Below the pieces are notes generated by a model. That model did no database searches. It had not been told where the DNA came from and saw nothing but the letters and a program-made list of their open reading frames with translations. The position numbers and the translations under genes are program-made. Of a stretch of 48,967 bases of DNA, positions 8,151 through 16,604 are shown one piece after another (positions within the stretch are counted from its first letter, which is position 1; every line of letters begins with the position of its first letter). Source of the DNA: RGIG3159 sp045640565. Lineage in GTDB: Bacteria; Bacillota; Clostridia; Oscillospirales; Oscillospiraceae. The stretch spans positions 1 through 48,967 of the forward strand of contig JAZUFG010000035.1 in the NCBI GenBank assembly GCA_045640565.1, in the 5' to 3' direction.

Positions 8151-9482
8151 CTATTTTTTTCGAAGGGCGGCACCCACAGGGTCGCCATTTTGAACCTCTC
8201 CGATAAATACAGGATAGAATTCCCCAATCTGAACGCTATCCTCCGATGTGAACCAGACCAGGCCATCCACATCCGGAGAATCCCACTGGGATCTTCCGAA
8301 GAAGAGGCCGCTATCTTCATCAAAGCCCTCACAAAGGACTTCTACAGTCTCGCCGATCAGGCTCTCGCTGTACTCCTCCATGATAGCCTGCTGAAGCTCT
8401 TCCACCAACTCGGCACGCCTTTCGGCAACCTCCACCGGGGGATATTCCATTTTTGCAGCAGCCGTTCCCTCCTCCGGGGAGAAAACAAAAATCCCGACAC
8501 GCTGGAGGCGGTATTCCCGCAGGAAATCACAGAGCTCTTCAAAAGCAGGTTCATCCTCGTAGGGCAAACCCGCAATCAGACTTGTCCGGATCACAAGACC
8601 CGGAATGCGATCCCGAAGTTTTTGAATCAGGGTGAGCAGTTCTTCTTTCGTGCCTCTCCTGTTCATCTTTTTCAGGACGGTATTATTGACATGCTGGATG
8701 GGAATATCCAGATATTTTACAATTTTATCCTCCGACGCAACCAGATCAATCATCTCATCTGTGGTATCCTCGGGATAAAGATAGTGCAAACGGATCCAGT
8801 GAATGCCTTCTATTTTGCAGAGCTCGCGAAGCAGCTCCGGCAGCATATGCCTGCCGGTCAGATCCATGCCGTAGCGGCTGGTATCCTGGGCCACGACAAT
8901 GAGCTCCCGGACTCCCCTTGCTGCAAGCTCCTTTGCTTCCGAAAGAATATCCTCCGGGCTGCGGCTCCGATATCTCCCGCGAAGCTTCGGGATAATACAA
9001 TAGGAGCAGCGGTTATCGCAGCCCTCGGCAATTGCCAGATAGGCATAATAGCCGGGGGTAGTCAGAACCCTTCCTGTCTCGTCAACCGGCGCATTGATAT
9101 CATCATACTGTTCCACGCGTTTCCCGGAAAGGACCTGCTTTGCAGCGGAAACGATGTCATAAAAACTGCCGTTTCCCAGAATTCCGTCAACCTCCGGAAG
9201 TTCTTCCAGAACCTCCTTCTGATAACGCTGGGCCAAGCAGCCCGTTACCAGAATCTTTCCCACCAATCCGGCGGCTTTCTTTTCTCCTGCGCTGAGGATC
9301 TCTCCAATCGCTTCCTCCTTGGCAGAGTCAATAAAACCGCAGGTGTTGATGATCAGCAGGTCAACCTTTTCCGATTCCGACTTGATTCGGAAACCGGCTT
9401 CCTGCAAACGAAAGAGCATCTGCTCCGAATTCACGCGGTTCTTTGCACATCCCAAAGAAATCAGCGAAACAGTTTGTGACAT
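8151..9482 (-). CDS. rimO: Ribosomal protein S12 methylthiotransferase RimO
   Basis: A 443-residue radical-SAM methylthiotransferase that modifies an aspartate of ribosomal protein S12. The N-terminal UPF0004 domain (SLISLGCAKNRVNSEQM, with further cysteines in NTCGFI and TGCLAQRY) binds one iron-sulfur cluster. The radical-SAM CDNRCSYC motif (CxxxCxxC) binds the other. A TRAM domain ends the protein. SLGCAKNRVN and the NTCGFI wording point to RimO rather than MiaB. Start and recX stop share a base (TGATG), so translation is coupled. Confidence 0.95.
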   Translation of the reverse strand: MSQTVSLISLGCAKNRVNSEQMLFRLQEAGFRIKSESEKVDLLIINTCGFIDSAKEEAIGEILSAGEKKAAGLVGKILVTGCLAQRYQKEVLEELPEVDGILGNGSFYDIVSAAKQVLSGKRVEQYDDINAPVDETGRVLTTPGYYAYLAIAEGCDNRCSYCIIPKLRGRYRSRSPEDILSEAKELAARGVRELIVVAQDTSRYGMDLTGRHMLPELLRELCKIEGIHWIRLHYLYPEDTTDEMIDLVASEDKIVKYLDIPIQHVNNTVLKKMNRRGTKEELLTLIQKLRDRIPGLVIRTSLIAGLPYEDEPAFEELCDFLREYRLQRVGIFVFSPEEGTAAAKMEYPPVEVAERRAELVEELQQAIMEEYSESLIGETVEVLCEGFDEDSGLFFGRSQWDSPDVDGLVWFTSEDSVQIGEFYPVFIGEVQNGDPVGAALRKK

Positions 9483-10102
9483 CAGAATTCCTCCTCGGAA
9501 ACCATTTGCAATTGAGAAAATGCCCTGCGAATCTCTTCCCAGGAATGACCTCGACGCAAAAGCGCCGCCGTAAGTTTCTTTTTTTCGGCAGGGTCGGGAT
9601 CTGATCCGGAGAGATGCTTCCGGATATAATCCGAAATTGCATCCGACTGATCCGGGAAGTCCTCCAGAACACGGTCCTGGATCTCCCGGCTGATCCCCTT
9701 CTCAAAAAGGATCTGACGAACTCTCGCCTTTCCATAGCCCTTTGCAAGCGCACGCTCCAAAAGTCTTTCGGCAGTTTCTTCGTCGTTTATCAGATTCAAA
9801 TCATTGAGCCAGGATATCGCCTTTTCCGTGTTCTCAGCAGATTCTCCTTTTTGGCGCAGCTTTCTCCGCAGGTCCTTTTCCGAACTTGCGGAAGCGCCAA
9901 GGATCCGAACCGCACGAAGGCGTGTGGAATCATAGCTTGCACGGCTGAGGAGCGCTTCCAGGTCCTCTTCCGAAAACTCCATTCCCGGAAAAATGTCCAG
10001 ATCCCCAACCGTCACCCGCGGAATCCGCAAAGAACTCCCATCCGAAAAATGCAGTTTGCACTTTTCGGAATTGGGAATCTGTTCCACGCGCTCAAGCTTC
10101 AT
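9482..10102 (-). CDS. recX: Regulatory protein RecX
   Basis: A 206-residue RecX, the small helical protein that binds RecA filaments and limits recombinase activity. It has the usual three-helix tandem layout: basic segments such as DLRRKLRQKGES, then EEIAERLLERALAKGYGKARVRQILFEKGIS-type repeats, and a C-terminal HSWEEIRRAF. It overlaps the end of recA by 11 nt, the classical recA-recX order. I chose the ATG at 10102; a TTG two codons earlier is the only upstream option. Ribosome-binding signals are weak, consistent with coupling to recA. Confidence 0.9.
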   Translation of the reverse strand: MKLERVEQIPNSEKCKLHFSDGSSLRIPRVTVGDLDIFPGMEFSEEDLEALLSRASYDSTRLRAVRILGASASSEKDLRRKLRQKGESAENTEKAISWLNDLNLINDEETAERLLERALAKGYGKARVRQILFEKGISREIQDRVLEDFPDQSDAISDYIRKHLSGSDPDPAEKKKLTAALLRRGHSWEEIRRAFSQLQMVSEEEF

Positions 10103-11189
10103 CGTCAAAATCTTCTGCGCTCACATCCACCGCCCGTCCTGCAGGCTCTGCAGAAGCGGAAGAGGGATGGGTGTAAAGCTGGCTCCGAACCTGCGCTTCG
10201 ATCTTATCGGCGAGCTCCTGATTTTCCTTCAGGAAAGCCTTCACACTTTCCTTGCCTTGACCGATCCGTTCGTCCTCGTAGGAGAACCAACTGCCGGACT
10301 TGTGAATAATATCCATATCAATGGCCAGATCAACCAGTTCACCGAGTTTTGAAATACCTTCACCATACATGATATCAAAGTAAGCCTCACGGAAAGGAGG
10401 CGCCACTTTATTCTTGATAACCTTAGCACGGGTGCGGTTGCCGATAATCTCACTGCCGTTCTTAATGGGCTCTGTTCTGCGAATATCGATCCGGACAGAG
10501 GCATAGAACTTCAGGGCATTTCCGCCTGTCGTGGTTTCCGGGTTGCCGTACATCACGCCGATCTTCATACGAATCTGGTTAATGAAAACAACAATACAGT
10601 TGGTCTTGGAGATGGATCCGGCCAATTTGCGGAGCGCCTGGGACATCAGCCTTGCCTGAAGACCCACAAAGGCATCCCCCATCTCGCCCTCGATCTCAGC
10701 CCGAGGAGTCAAAGCTGCAACGGAGTCCACAACAACCACATCCACAGCGCCGCTGCGAACCAGAGCATCGGTGATCTCCAAAGCCTGTTCACCGGTATCC
10801 GGCTGAGAGATCAGCATGGTATCGATATCCACGCCAAGAGCCTTTGCATAGACAGGATCCAAAGCGTGTTCAGCATCCACAAAGGCGACTTCACCGCCCT
10901 GCTTTTGGGCTGAAGCCAAAATATGAAGGGCAAGGGTCGTTTTGCCGGAAGATTCCGGCCCGTAAATCTCAATAATTCTTCCCTTGGGCACGCCGCCGAT
11001 TCCCAAAGCCGCATCCAATGCAAGAGATCCGGTGGAAATCGCTTCTACATTCATCTCCGGACGATCGCCCAGGCGCATAACAGCGCCTTTCCCATGATCT
11101 TTTTCTATCTGCTTCAGGCAGGTCTCCAACGCTTTCTTTTTGTCTTCTGCAGGGGTCGGAGCTTCATAGGCGGGTTTTTTACTAGCCAT
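10092..11189 (-). CDS. recA: Recombinase RecA
   Basis: A 365-residue RecA, the ATP-dependent strand-exchange protein and SOS co-protease. Walker A is GPESSGKTT (about 76-84), Walker B lies in VVVVDSVAALTP, and the L2 region reads GNALKFYASVRIDIRR. The acidic C-tail (AEDFDDEA) is typical. It starts 2 nt after prmC and overlaps recX. I saw no GAAC-N4-GTTC LexA-type box in the 100 bp before the start, and the gene has no visible promoter of its own. Expression may depend on the operon promoter at 16535 or on an undetected internal one. Confidence 0.98.
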   Translation of the reverse strand: MASKKPAYEAPTPAEDKKKALETCLKQIEKDHGKGAVMRLGDRPEMNVEAISTGSLALDAALGIGGVPKGRIIEIYGPESSGKTTLALHILASAQKQGGEVAFVDAEHALDPVYAKALGVDIDTMLISQPDTGEQALEITDALVRSGAVDVVVVDSVAALTPRAEIEGEMGDAFVGLQARLMSQALRKLAGSISKTNCIVVFINQIRMKIGVMYGNPETTTGGNALKFYASVRIDIRRTEPIKNGSEIIGNRTRAKVIKNKVAPPFREAYFDIMYGEGISKLGELVDLAIDMDIIHKSGSWFSYEDERIGQGKESVKAFLKENQELADKIEAQVRSQLYTHPSSASAEPAGRAVDVSAEDFDDEA

Positions 11190-11191
11190 AA

Positions 11192-12064
11192 TTACAAATC
11201 CTCTCTTTTCTTCCTTGCCGAAACGGCTCGGACAATTCCTGATAAATCTTTTCTGAATTCCAAAACCCGGAAGCCAGCCTCTTCCAGAATTTCACCTACT
11301 GCATTCTCCTGCCCTAGGCCAAATTCAAAGGAAATAATGCCATCTTCCTTTAATGCACAGGCATAGCCTGAAACAATACTGCGATAAAAATCCAACCCGT
11401 CCTTTCCGCCGCAGAGTGCCATTGGCGGTTCATAATTCTTCACGGAGGCCGGAAGTGTTTCCATCTCCGCTTCTGTTACATAGGGGGGATTGGAAACGAT
11501 CATATCAAAACCGTTTATAATCGGCGGAGGGGCAGCTTTCGCATCCATCTCAACCGCAAAAACCCGGGAGCCTAAATGCTGCGCGCGGATATTCTCCTTT
11601 GCGACCTCTAAAGCCGGGCGCGAAAGATCTCCCAGAACCACATAAGCATCCCGAATCTTATTGGCAATTGCAAGGCCAAGGCATCCGGTTCCCGTACAGA
11701 GATCCAGTATTCTGGGATTGGGGGGCAAACGGAGCGCATATTCCAAACTCAATTCCAAGAGAGCAATACTGTCATCCCGGGGGATCAGGGTGTCCTTCGT
11801 GACCTTCAGGGTCATCCCGGCAAAATCCCACTCTCCGATAATATAGGGCAGCGGCTCCCCCTCCAAAATGCGGGCTACACCGACATTCACATTTTCGGAG
11901 AGCTCATCCGGCCCATAGAGCGCAAAATCAGCAAGAAGCTCCGGAACTGTCTTTCCCGAATAGAAGGCAACCAACTCTTTTGCCTCAGAATCCGCAAGGG
12001 GTCCCTCCTGAGGAAGCAGCGCCCTTCTCGCCTCCATAAACACTTCCTGATAGCGCTTTACCAT
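11192..12064 (-). CDS. prmC: Peptide chain release factor N5-glutamine methyltransferase PrmC
   Basis: PrmC methylates the GGQ glutamine of release factors RF1 and RF2. The 290-residue protein has the N-terminal helical domain, the PYIIGEWDFAGMTLKV and LIPRDDSI segments, the SAM-binding LDLCTGTGCLGLAIA, and the catalytic NPPYV motif about residue 190. It overlaps DUF1385 by 7 nt; AAGGGG lies 7 nt before the ATG. In many Clostridia prfA follows prmC, but here recA does and prfA is absent from the window. Confidence 0.95.
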   Translation of the reverse strand: MVKRYQEVFMEARRALLPQEGPLADSEAKELVAFYSGKTVPELLADFALYGPDELSENVNVGVARILEGEPLPYIIGEWDFAGMTLKVTKDTLIPRDDSIALLELSLEYALRLPPNPRILDLCTGTGCLGLAIANKIRDAYVVLGDLSRPALEVAKENIRAQHLGSRVFAVEMDAKAAPPPIINGFDMIVSNPPYVTEAEMETLPASVKNYEPPMALCGGKDGLDFYRSIVSGYACALKEDGIISFEFGLGQENAVGEILEEAGFRVLEFRKDLSGIVRAVSARKKREDL

Positions 12065-13023
12065 TGGTCTTTCCCCTTTTCCTCCGGCAAAACCAAGGTA
12101 AGTGCCCGAATAGCAACCTCAATCATGGAATCATCCGGCTCGTTGGTGGTAAAGTTCTGAAACCAAAGGCCGGGGGCAGTCAAAACTTTCGTCAGACTGT
12201 TATCATGTCTTCCAACCCAGCGGTTAATCTCATAGGAGATCGCAACGACCACGGGAAGAAGAAGAAGCTTTACAAGCACTCTTAAAAGAGGTCTCGTCAC
12301 CCGGACGACGGAAAAGACCAGGATAGAAATCAGCATAACTACGAAAAGGAAGCTGGTTCCGCATCTGGGATGGAAGCGAGACATCTCCCGCACATTTTCC
12401 ACTTCCAGGGGCAAACCGGATTCATAACAGCGTATCGTCTTATGCTCTGCGCCGTGATAGGAGAACACTCTCCGCATATCCTTCATCTGGGACACGGCAA
12501 TCAAATAGCCCAGGAATATACCGATGCGCAAAACACCTTCAATCAGATTCCGGACAAAATAGCTGGGAATCACTTTGGAAAGCAGTTCCATCAAGATGGC
12601 AGGAAGAAGAATAAAAAGGGCAACACTGAAGAGAATCCCCAGGGTAACGCCAAGAGGAACCACCAATTTTTCCAAGGTTTCTTCCTTTACATGCTTTTCA
12701 AGCCAAAGGTCAAATTTGGATTTTGCTGCCGGATGTTCTTCATCTTCCGGGAAAAAATCTGCGCTGAACATTAAGGCAGATACCCCGCGAATCATACTGT
12801 CAAAAAAATTGACCACGCCGCGAACCAAAGGCCAGCCCAAAACGGGAATGCGGTCCTTTATGAGCTTCAGCTCTTCCGTTTTTTCCACCAGGCCCTCCGG
12901 AGAACGAACAACTATTGCCTGTTTCTCCGGTCCGCGCATCAATATCCCTTCAATCAGCGCCTGACCGCCTATCATGGTTCTGAATTCCTTTTTGGTGCTT
13001 TCCGCATTATTGGAATCTTTCAT
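12058..13023 (-). CDS. DUF1385 membrane protein
   Basis: This 321-residue protein belongs to the DUF1385 family, recognised by GGQALIEGILMRGP at the N-terminus, SYHGAEHKTIRCYE in the middle, and RFHPRCGTSFLF before the last membrane segments. Four to five hydrophobic helices (about 128-150, 160-195, 230-250, 255-275) place it in the membrane. The family usually sits next to prmC/prfA in Clostridia, as here. The conserved His/Glu/Arg set suggests an enzyme active site, but no function is established as far as I know. The start overlaps the histidine-kinase stop (ATGA). Confidence 0.9.
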   Translation of the reverse strand: MKDSNNAESTKKEFRTMIGGQALIEGILMRGPEKQAIVVRSPEGLVEKTEELKLIKDRIPVLGWPLVRGVVNFFDSMIRGVSALMFSADFFPEDEEHPAAKSKFDLWLEKHVKEETLEKLVVPLGVTLGILFSVALFILLPAILMELLSKVIPSYFVRNLIEGVLRIGIFLGYLIAVSQMKDMRRVFSYHGAEHKTIRCYESGLPLEVENVREMSRFHPRCGTSFLFVVMLISILVFSVVRVTRPLLRVLVKLLLLPVVVAISYEINRWVGRHDNSLTKVLTAPGLWFQNFTTNEPDDSMIEVAIRALTLVLPEEKGKDQW

Positions 13024-14495
13024 TCTTTTTCTCCTATGCTTTCCGGAAGAATCGGAAGCCTGACATCAGCGAGACATCCGCCCCCCTCTGCATTCATTAA
13101 GGTCAAAGTTCCGTTATGCAAACGGACAATCTCGTCACACACCGCAAGGCCTATGCCGTTTCCGTGTGCCTTGGAACTCCCTTTGTAAAACTTTGACTTT
13201 ACCAGGGGCAGTTCCTCTTCCGGTATACCAGGGCCAAAGTCCCGGACCTGAATGGATATTTCCTCCCCGATCCGATAAATCCCGGCGGTTATCTTCTTGC
13301 CTGCTCCGCCATGCTTCATGGCATTATCCAGGAGATTGAAGAAAACCTGGCGAAGACGGGGCAGGTCACACGGAATTTCCGGAATATCATCATCATTTTC
13401 CAGATACTCCAATTCCATGCCTTCATTCTTCAGTCGGGCAGCATACATGAAAATGGTATCTTCCATGCCGGAACGGAGATCGCATGTTTCCATATTAAGC
13501 ACCATGCGGCCGTCCTGGATCCTGGTAAAATCCAAAAGCTCTTCAACCATTCCCGTCAAGCGCTTTGCCTCGCTGAGAAGAATGTTCATGCCGCGATTAA
13601 AATCTTCCCGCGGCATATCCGGGTCATCTAAAATTGTCTGTCCCCACCCGCTGATCGCAGTAAGAGGGGTTCTCAGCTCATGGGAAACAGAGGAAATAAA
13701 CTCGGATTGAAGCTGCTCTGTTCTGCTGATGGCATCCGACATTTCATTGATGCTTTCTGCCAATGCTCCAATCTCGTCATCCGTTATTTTGGAAATATAG
13801 CTTCCGTGGCTTCCCGCGGCAATTCTTTGGGCCGTTCTTGTGATTTCCTCCACAGGTTCCAAAATGGAAGAAAGAAAATAATTACTGCCGAAAACAATCA
13901 AAGCAACCGCTGCCGCGGCCAAAACAAAAACTATTGCAATCAAAACGGCAATCTGGCGGTCCGCCCGAATAAGGCCTGTGGAATAACGGAGGACACCGAC
14001 GACCTCCTCCCCTCCGTAACAGAGGGGGACAGAAACGGAAAGGATGCGCTCACCATCGGAGGCACGGCCGGAATAGGTCGCCCGCTCTCCGCTTAATAGA
14101 ACTTCTCGGACATCCTCGGCAGAAAGCGGATAGCCGGACCATTCCGACGCGGAAGAAGCAACCAATATGCCATTCCGGTCTATAAACTGCAGTTCGATCC
14201 GATCCCGATCCTCAAACTCTCTGGCCAGCAAAGCGCAGGAGCGATAAAATTCATCATAGTCTTCAGAAACGGTATTCTCAACGAATCCGCTGGCCGTGTC
14301 TGCCATAGACTCCAATCCGGAACGCATATTGGAGTAATAATAAACGCTTATGAGGGCGGACGCCAAAAAGGCCAGCAGAACAACGCCTGATGCTGCCATG
14401 GGAACAGCCTTTCCGAACCAGCGGCGCTTTAAGCCCCCTGCCCGTTTTCCGAAGACACTCTCAACTTCCGAATTCAAACCGATCAAACGCCCCAC
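13020..14495 (-). CDS. Sensor histidine kinase, HAMP-containing
   Basis: A 491-residue membrane kinase. TM1 is about 31-54 and TM2 about 182-208, enclosing an extracellular sensor of about 125 residues (probably PAS/Cache-like: IELQFIDRNGILVASSASEWSGY). HAMP follows (210-262), then HisKA with phospho-acceptor His272 (SSVSHELRTPLTA), then HATPase with the N-box NLLDNAMKHG and G-boxes DFGPGIP and GNGIGLAVC. It phosphorylates the regulator encoded just upstream, which it overlaps by 13 nt. The start is GTG with a weak ribosome-binding site; a later start is possible. The signal is unknown; the lipoprotein two genes upstream is a candidate partner. Confidence 0.93.
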   Translation of the reverse strand: MGRLIGLNSEVESVFGKRAGGLKRRWFGKAVPMAASGVVLLAFLASALISVYYYSNMRSGLESMADTASGFVENTVSEDYDEFYRSCALLAREFEDRDRIELQFIDRNGILVASSASEWSGYPLSAEDVREVLLSGERATYSGRASDGERILSVSVPLCYGGEEVVGVLRYSTGLIRADRQIAVLIAIVFVLAAAAVALIVFGSNYFLSSILEPVEEITRTAQRIAAGSHGSYISKITDDEIGALAESINEMSDAISRTEQLQSEFISSVSHELRTPLTAISGWGQTILDDPDMPREDFNRGMNILLSEAKRLTGMVEELLDFTRIQDGRMVLNMETCDLRSGMEDTIFMYAARLKNEGMELEYLENDDDIPEIPCDLPRLRQVFFNLLDNAMKHGGAGKKITAGIYRIGEEISIQVRDFGPGIPEEELPLVKSKFYKGSSKAHGNGIGLAVCDEIVRLHNGTLTLMNAEGGGCLADVRLPILPESIGEKE

Positions 14496-15172
14496 TTATA
14501 TCCGAAGCCCCAAACAGTTGTGATATAGGAGGGGTTTGACGTATCGTCTTCAATCTTAATGCGAAGACGCCGAATATTCACATCAACGATTTTCAATTCA
14601 CCTGAATAGTCCTTACCCCATACGGCAGAAAGAATATCCTCCCGGGAAAGGGCTCTTTCCGGATTCTGCATAAAGAGCTTGACGATCATATACTCCACCT
14701 GCGTTAAACGAATCCGCTCCCCATTTTTCTCCAGACTGCGGTTTCTCATATTCAGGCGGAAGGGTCCCTGCATAATCTCCTCTTCATTCACGGTAATCTC
14801 ATTTCCGGAAACGCGGCGATAAAGGGCGTCAATTCTGGCACCGAGTTCCGCTGTGGAGAAGGGCTTTGTCATATAGTCATCCGCACCGGTCATAAGCCCG
14901 GTAACCTTATCAATCTCCTGACTTCTGGCAGTCAGCATCAGGATCCCCATCTGCTTATTGGTCTCGCGAATGGTTTTGCAGACTTCAAAACCGCTGATAT
15001 CCGGCAGCATGACATCCAAAATAGCAACTCCGATATCCGGATTCTGCCGAACAAGCTCCAGCGCCTTTGTACCCGTTCCCGCCTCTAAAGCCTCATAGCC
15101 GTTCCGTTTCAGTGTCAGAACCACAAAGCTTCGGATATTTTCTTCGTCTTCCAGAATCAAAACTTTTTTCAT
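14483..15172 (-). CDS. OmpR/PhoB-family response regulator
   Basis: A 229-residue DNA-binding regulator. The receiver domain (1-115) has acidic residues at EDEE, the phospho-acceptor Asp53 in AILDVMLPD, a conserved Thr in MLTARS and Lys in MTKPFS. The C-terminal winged helix (about 130-229) has the typical RLTQVEYMIVKLFM...ALSREDILSAVWG...VDVNIRRLRIKIE pattern. It is cognate to the overlapping kinase. Targets are unknown. It starts 17 nt after the lipoprotein gene. Confidence 0.95.
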   Translation of the reverse strand: MKKVLILEDEENIRSFVVLTLKRNGYEALEAGTGTKALELVRQNPDIGVAILDVMLPDISGFEVCKTIRETNKQMGILMLTARSQEIDKVTGLMTGADDYMTKPFSTAELGARIDALYRRVSGNEITVNEEEIMQGPFRLNMRNRSLEKNGERIRLTQVEYMIVKLFMQNPERALSREDILSAVWGKDYSGELKIVDVNIRRLRIKIEDDTSNPSYITTVWGFGYKWGV

Positions 15173-15189
15173 TGTCCTATTCCTCTCTC

Positions 15190-16497
15190 TTAATTCAAAA
15201 CAGTTTGGATTTCGTGAAACTTGTCTTTCAGAATTTCTTCTGTCATACCCCCATCGGGATCACCGGGCAGGGCAGAAAAAGATATGCCGTTTTTCTCTTT
15301 CAACAGGAAACGCCCTTCTGAGCTTGCTCGCTCAAACGCATCTTCCTCCGTAAAAAGATAGAGTGTGCAAAGGCGAATTGCTTCGGAAGCATTTTCCTTC
15401 AAAAGCTGGAACGTAATTCCGGAACCGTGGGGAACCATCTCCGACTCAATGGAAAGGACCCCGTTTCTGCAATCCGAAAGGTCTAAATAAAAGCCATGGG
15501 AAAAGTCATGATAGGTCAAAAGCTTGCTCTTTCTGCTCCCATCGGCGCTGAGACTGTACCAATCAATCAAGCGGTGCAAATCCCCCTTCTCCGAGGGAAG
15601 GGTCATGACATTCGGAAGCTCCATAATGCCATCCCCGTCTAAATCCTTCGGATAAACAGGATCCTGCTGAATGAGAACTTCGGAGGCATCCGGGGTCTTG
15701 ACAAGATTTACAAAGGCATTCTCCGCTACAGCATAGACATCTGTGGAAACGATTCCGGAATCGGAACGAACCGTAAGAAAAACGGCCGCTTTCTCTTCAT
15801 TCAAATTTCCGGAAACCAATTGGACAAGGCTGCCTGTACCTGTCACCGAAAGCTCCGCATCTTTCCGAAGTGTCCCTTCGGAGTATCGGAGAAGCTCCAC
15901 AGAGGCAACTCCGTTTTCCCCATCGGCCTTATAGAGGAAGAGGTCCTCCCTGCCGTCATCATCCAAATCCGAAAGAAGCATGGAAGAATACTTGGAGTTT
16001 GCAAGTTCCAGACTTAAAGAGCTTTGCAGAGAATAGACACTGCAGGAACAAAGAACCTGATTTGCTATTTTACGCCCGACAATCAATTCCAGGCCGGGAG
16101 ATCCGTCAAGCTGACCGTAAGTCACCTGGTCAAAGGAGCTTCCCACCCCCGGGATCTCCGAAAGCAATTGGAAAGAATCCTTCGCATCCCGGGAGAAAAT
16201 ATATACCTTCAGCGGTTCTTCCCCTGCGGATTTTGCGAAGAGAATCGCCTCATCCTTCCCGTCACCGTCCAAATCCCGGAGCTGAATGGGCTGCCGGTTT
16301 TCACCGCCTGTAGGAGCACAGTAGTCTATTTCCGGACCAAGCGCATCCGAGATCGCTTCCTGCAGATTATAATAGGAATCCGGCTGCTCCGGAACCATAT
16401 AGAGCTCCTCAGGAGAGCGAAGCTCACAGGCAGACAAGGAAAGAAGCAGCAGCATGCCCAGAATGAGAAATAATAATTTTGGAAAACTGTGGGTCAT
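15190..16497 (-). CDS. Lipoprotein with VCBS/FG-GAP-like calcium-loop repeats
   Basis: The 435-residue product has a lipoprotein signal (basic start, hydrophobic core, lipobox LSLSAC, Cys24). The mature part carries at least three acidic loops of the calcium-binding DxDxDG type, DLDGDGKDE, DLDDDGRED and DLDGDGIME, spaced as in VCBS/FG-GAP beta-propellers. It is anchored outside the cell. It is the first gene of the run, has AGGAG 7 nt before its ATG, and is followed directly by the two-component system, so it may feed that sensor (inference). No catalytic motif was recognised. Confidence 0.85.
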   Translation of the reverse strand: MTHSFPKLLFLILGMLLLLSLSACELRSPEELYMVPEQPDSYYNLQEAISDALGPEIDYCAPTGGENRQPIQLRDLDGDGKDEAILFAKSAGEEPLKVYIFSRDAKDSFQLLSEIPGVGSSFDQVTYGQLDGSPGLELIVGRKIANQVLCSCSVYSLQSSLSLELANSKYSSMLLSDLDDDGREDLFLYKADGENGVASVELLRYSEGTLRKDAELSVTGTGSLVQLVSGNLNEEKAAVFLTVRSDSGIVSTDVYAVAENAFVNLVKTPDASEVLIQQDPVYPKDLDGDGIMELPNVMTLPSEKGDLHRLIDWYSLSADGSRKSKLLTYHDFSHGFYLDLSDCRNGVLSIESEMVPHGSGITFQLLKENASEAIRLCTLYLFTEEDAFERASSEGRFLLKEKNGISFSALPGDPDGGMTEEILKDKFHEIQTVLN

Positions 16498-16534
16498 CCA
16501 AGATCTCCTTCAAATCTTTACAAATTATCAAGTT

Positions 16535-16563
16535 ATTATAACACACCGGCTTCCATTTGGAAA
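16535..16563 (-). promoter_or_regulatory. Promoter of the lipoprotein-to-tsaD run
   Basis: On the minus strand a TTTCCA -35 (16558-16563) and a perfect TATAAT -10 (16535-16540) are 17 nt apart, with an extended TG dinucleotide one base before the -10. It lies about 38 bp before the lipoprotein start and is the only clear promoter before a run of twelve closely packed genes. Confidence 0.75.
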
Positions 16564-16604
16564 CAATTCTTTTATAAAAGTGAAAGAATAAAAGGCATTA
16601 CGCC

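Noticed and set aside
11190..11300. LexA box before recA
   Set aside because: No GAAC-N4-GTTC pattern was found directly upstream of recA.
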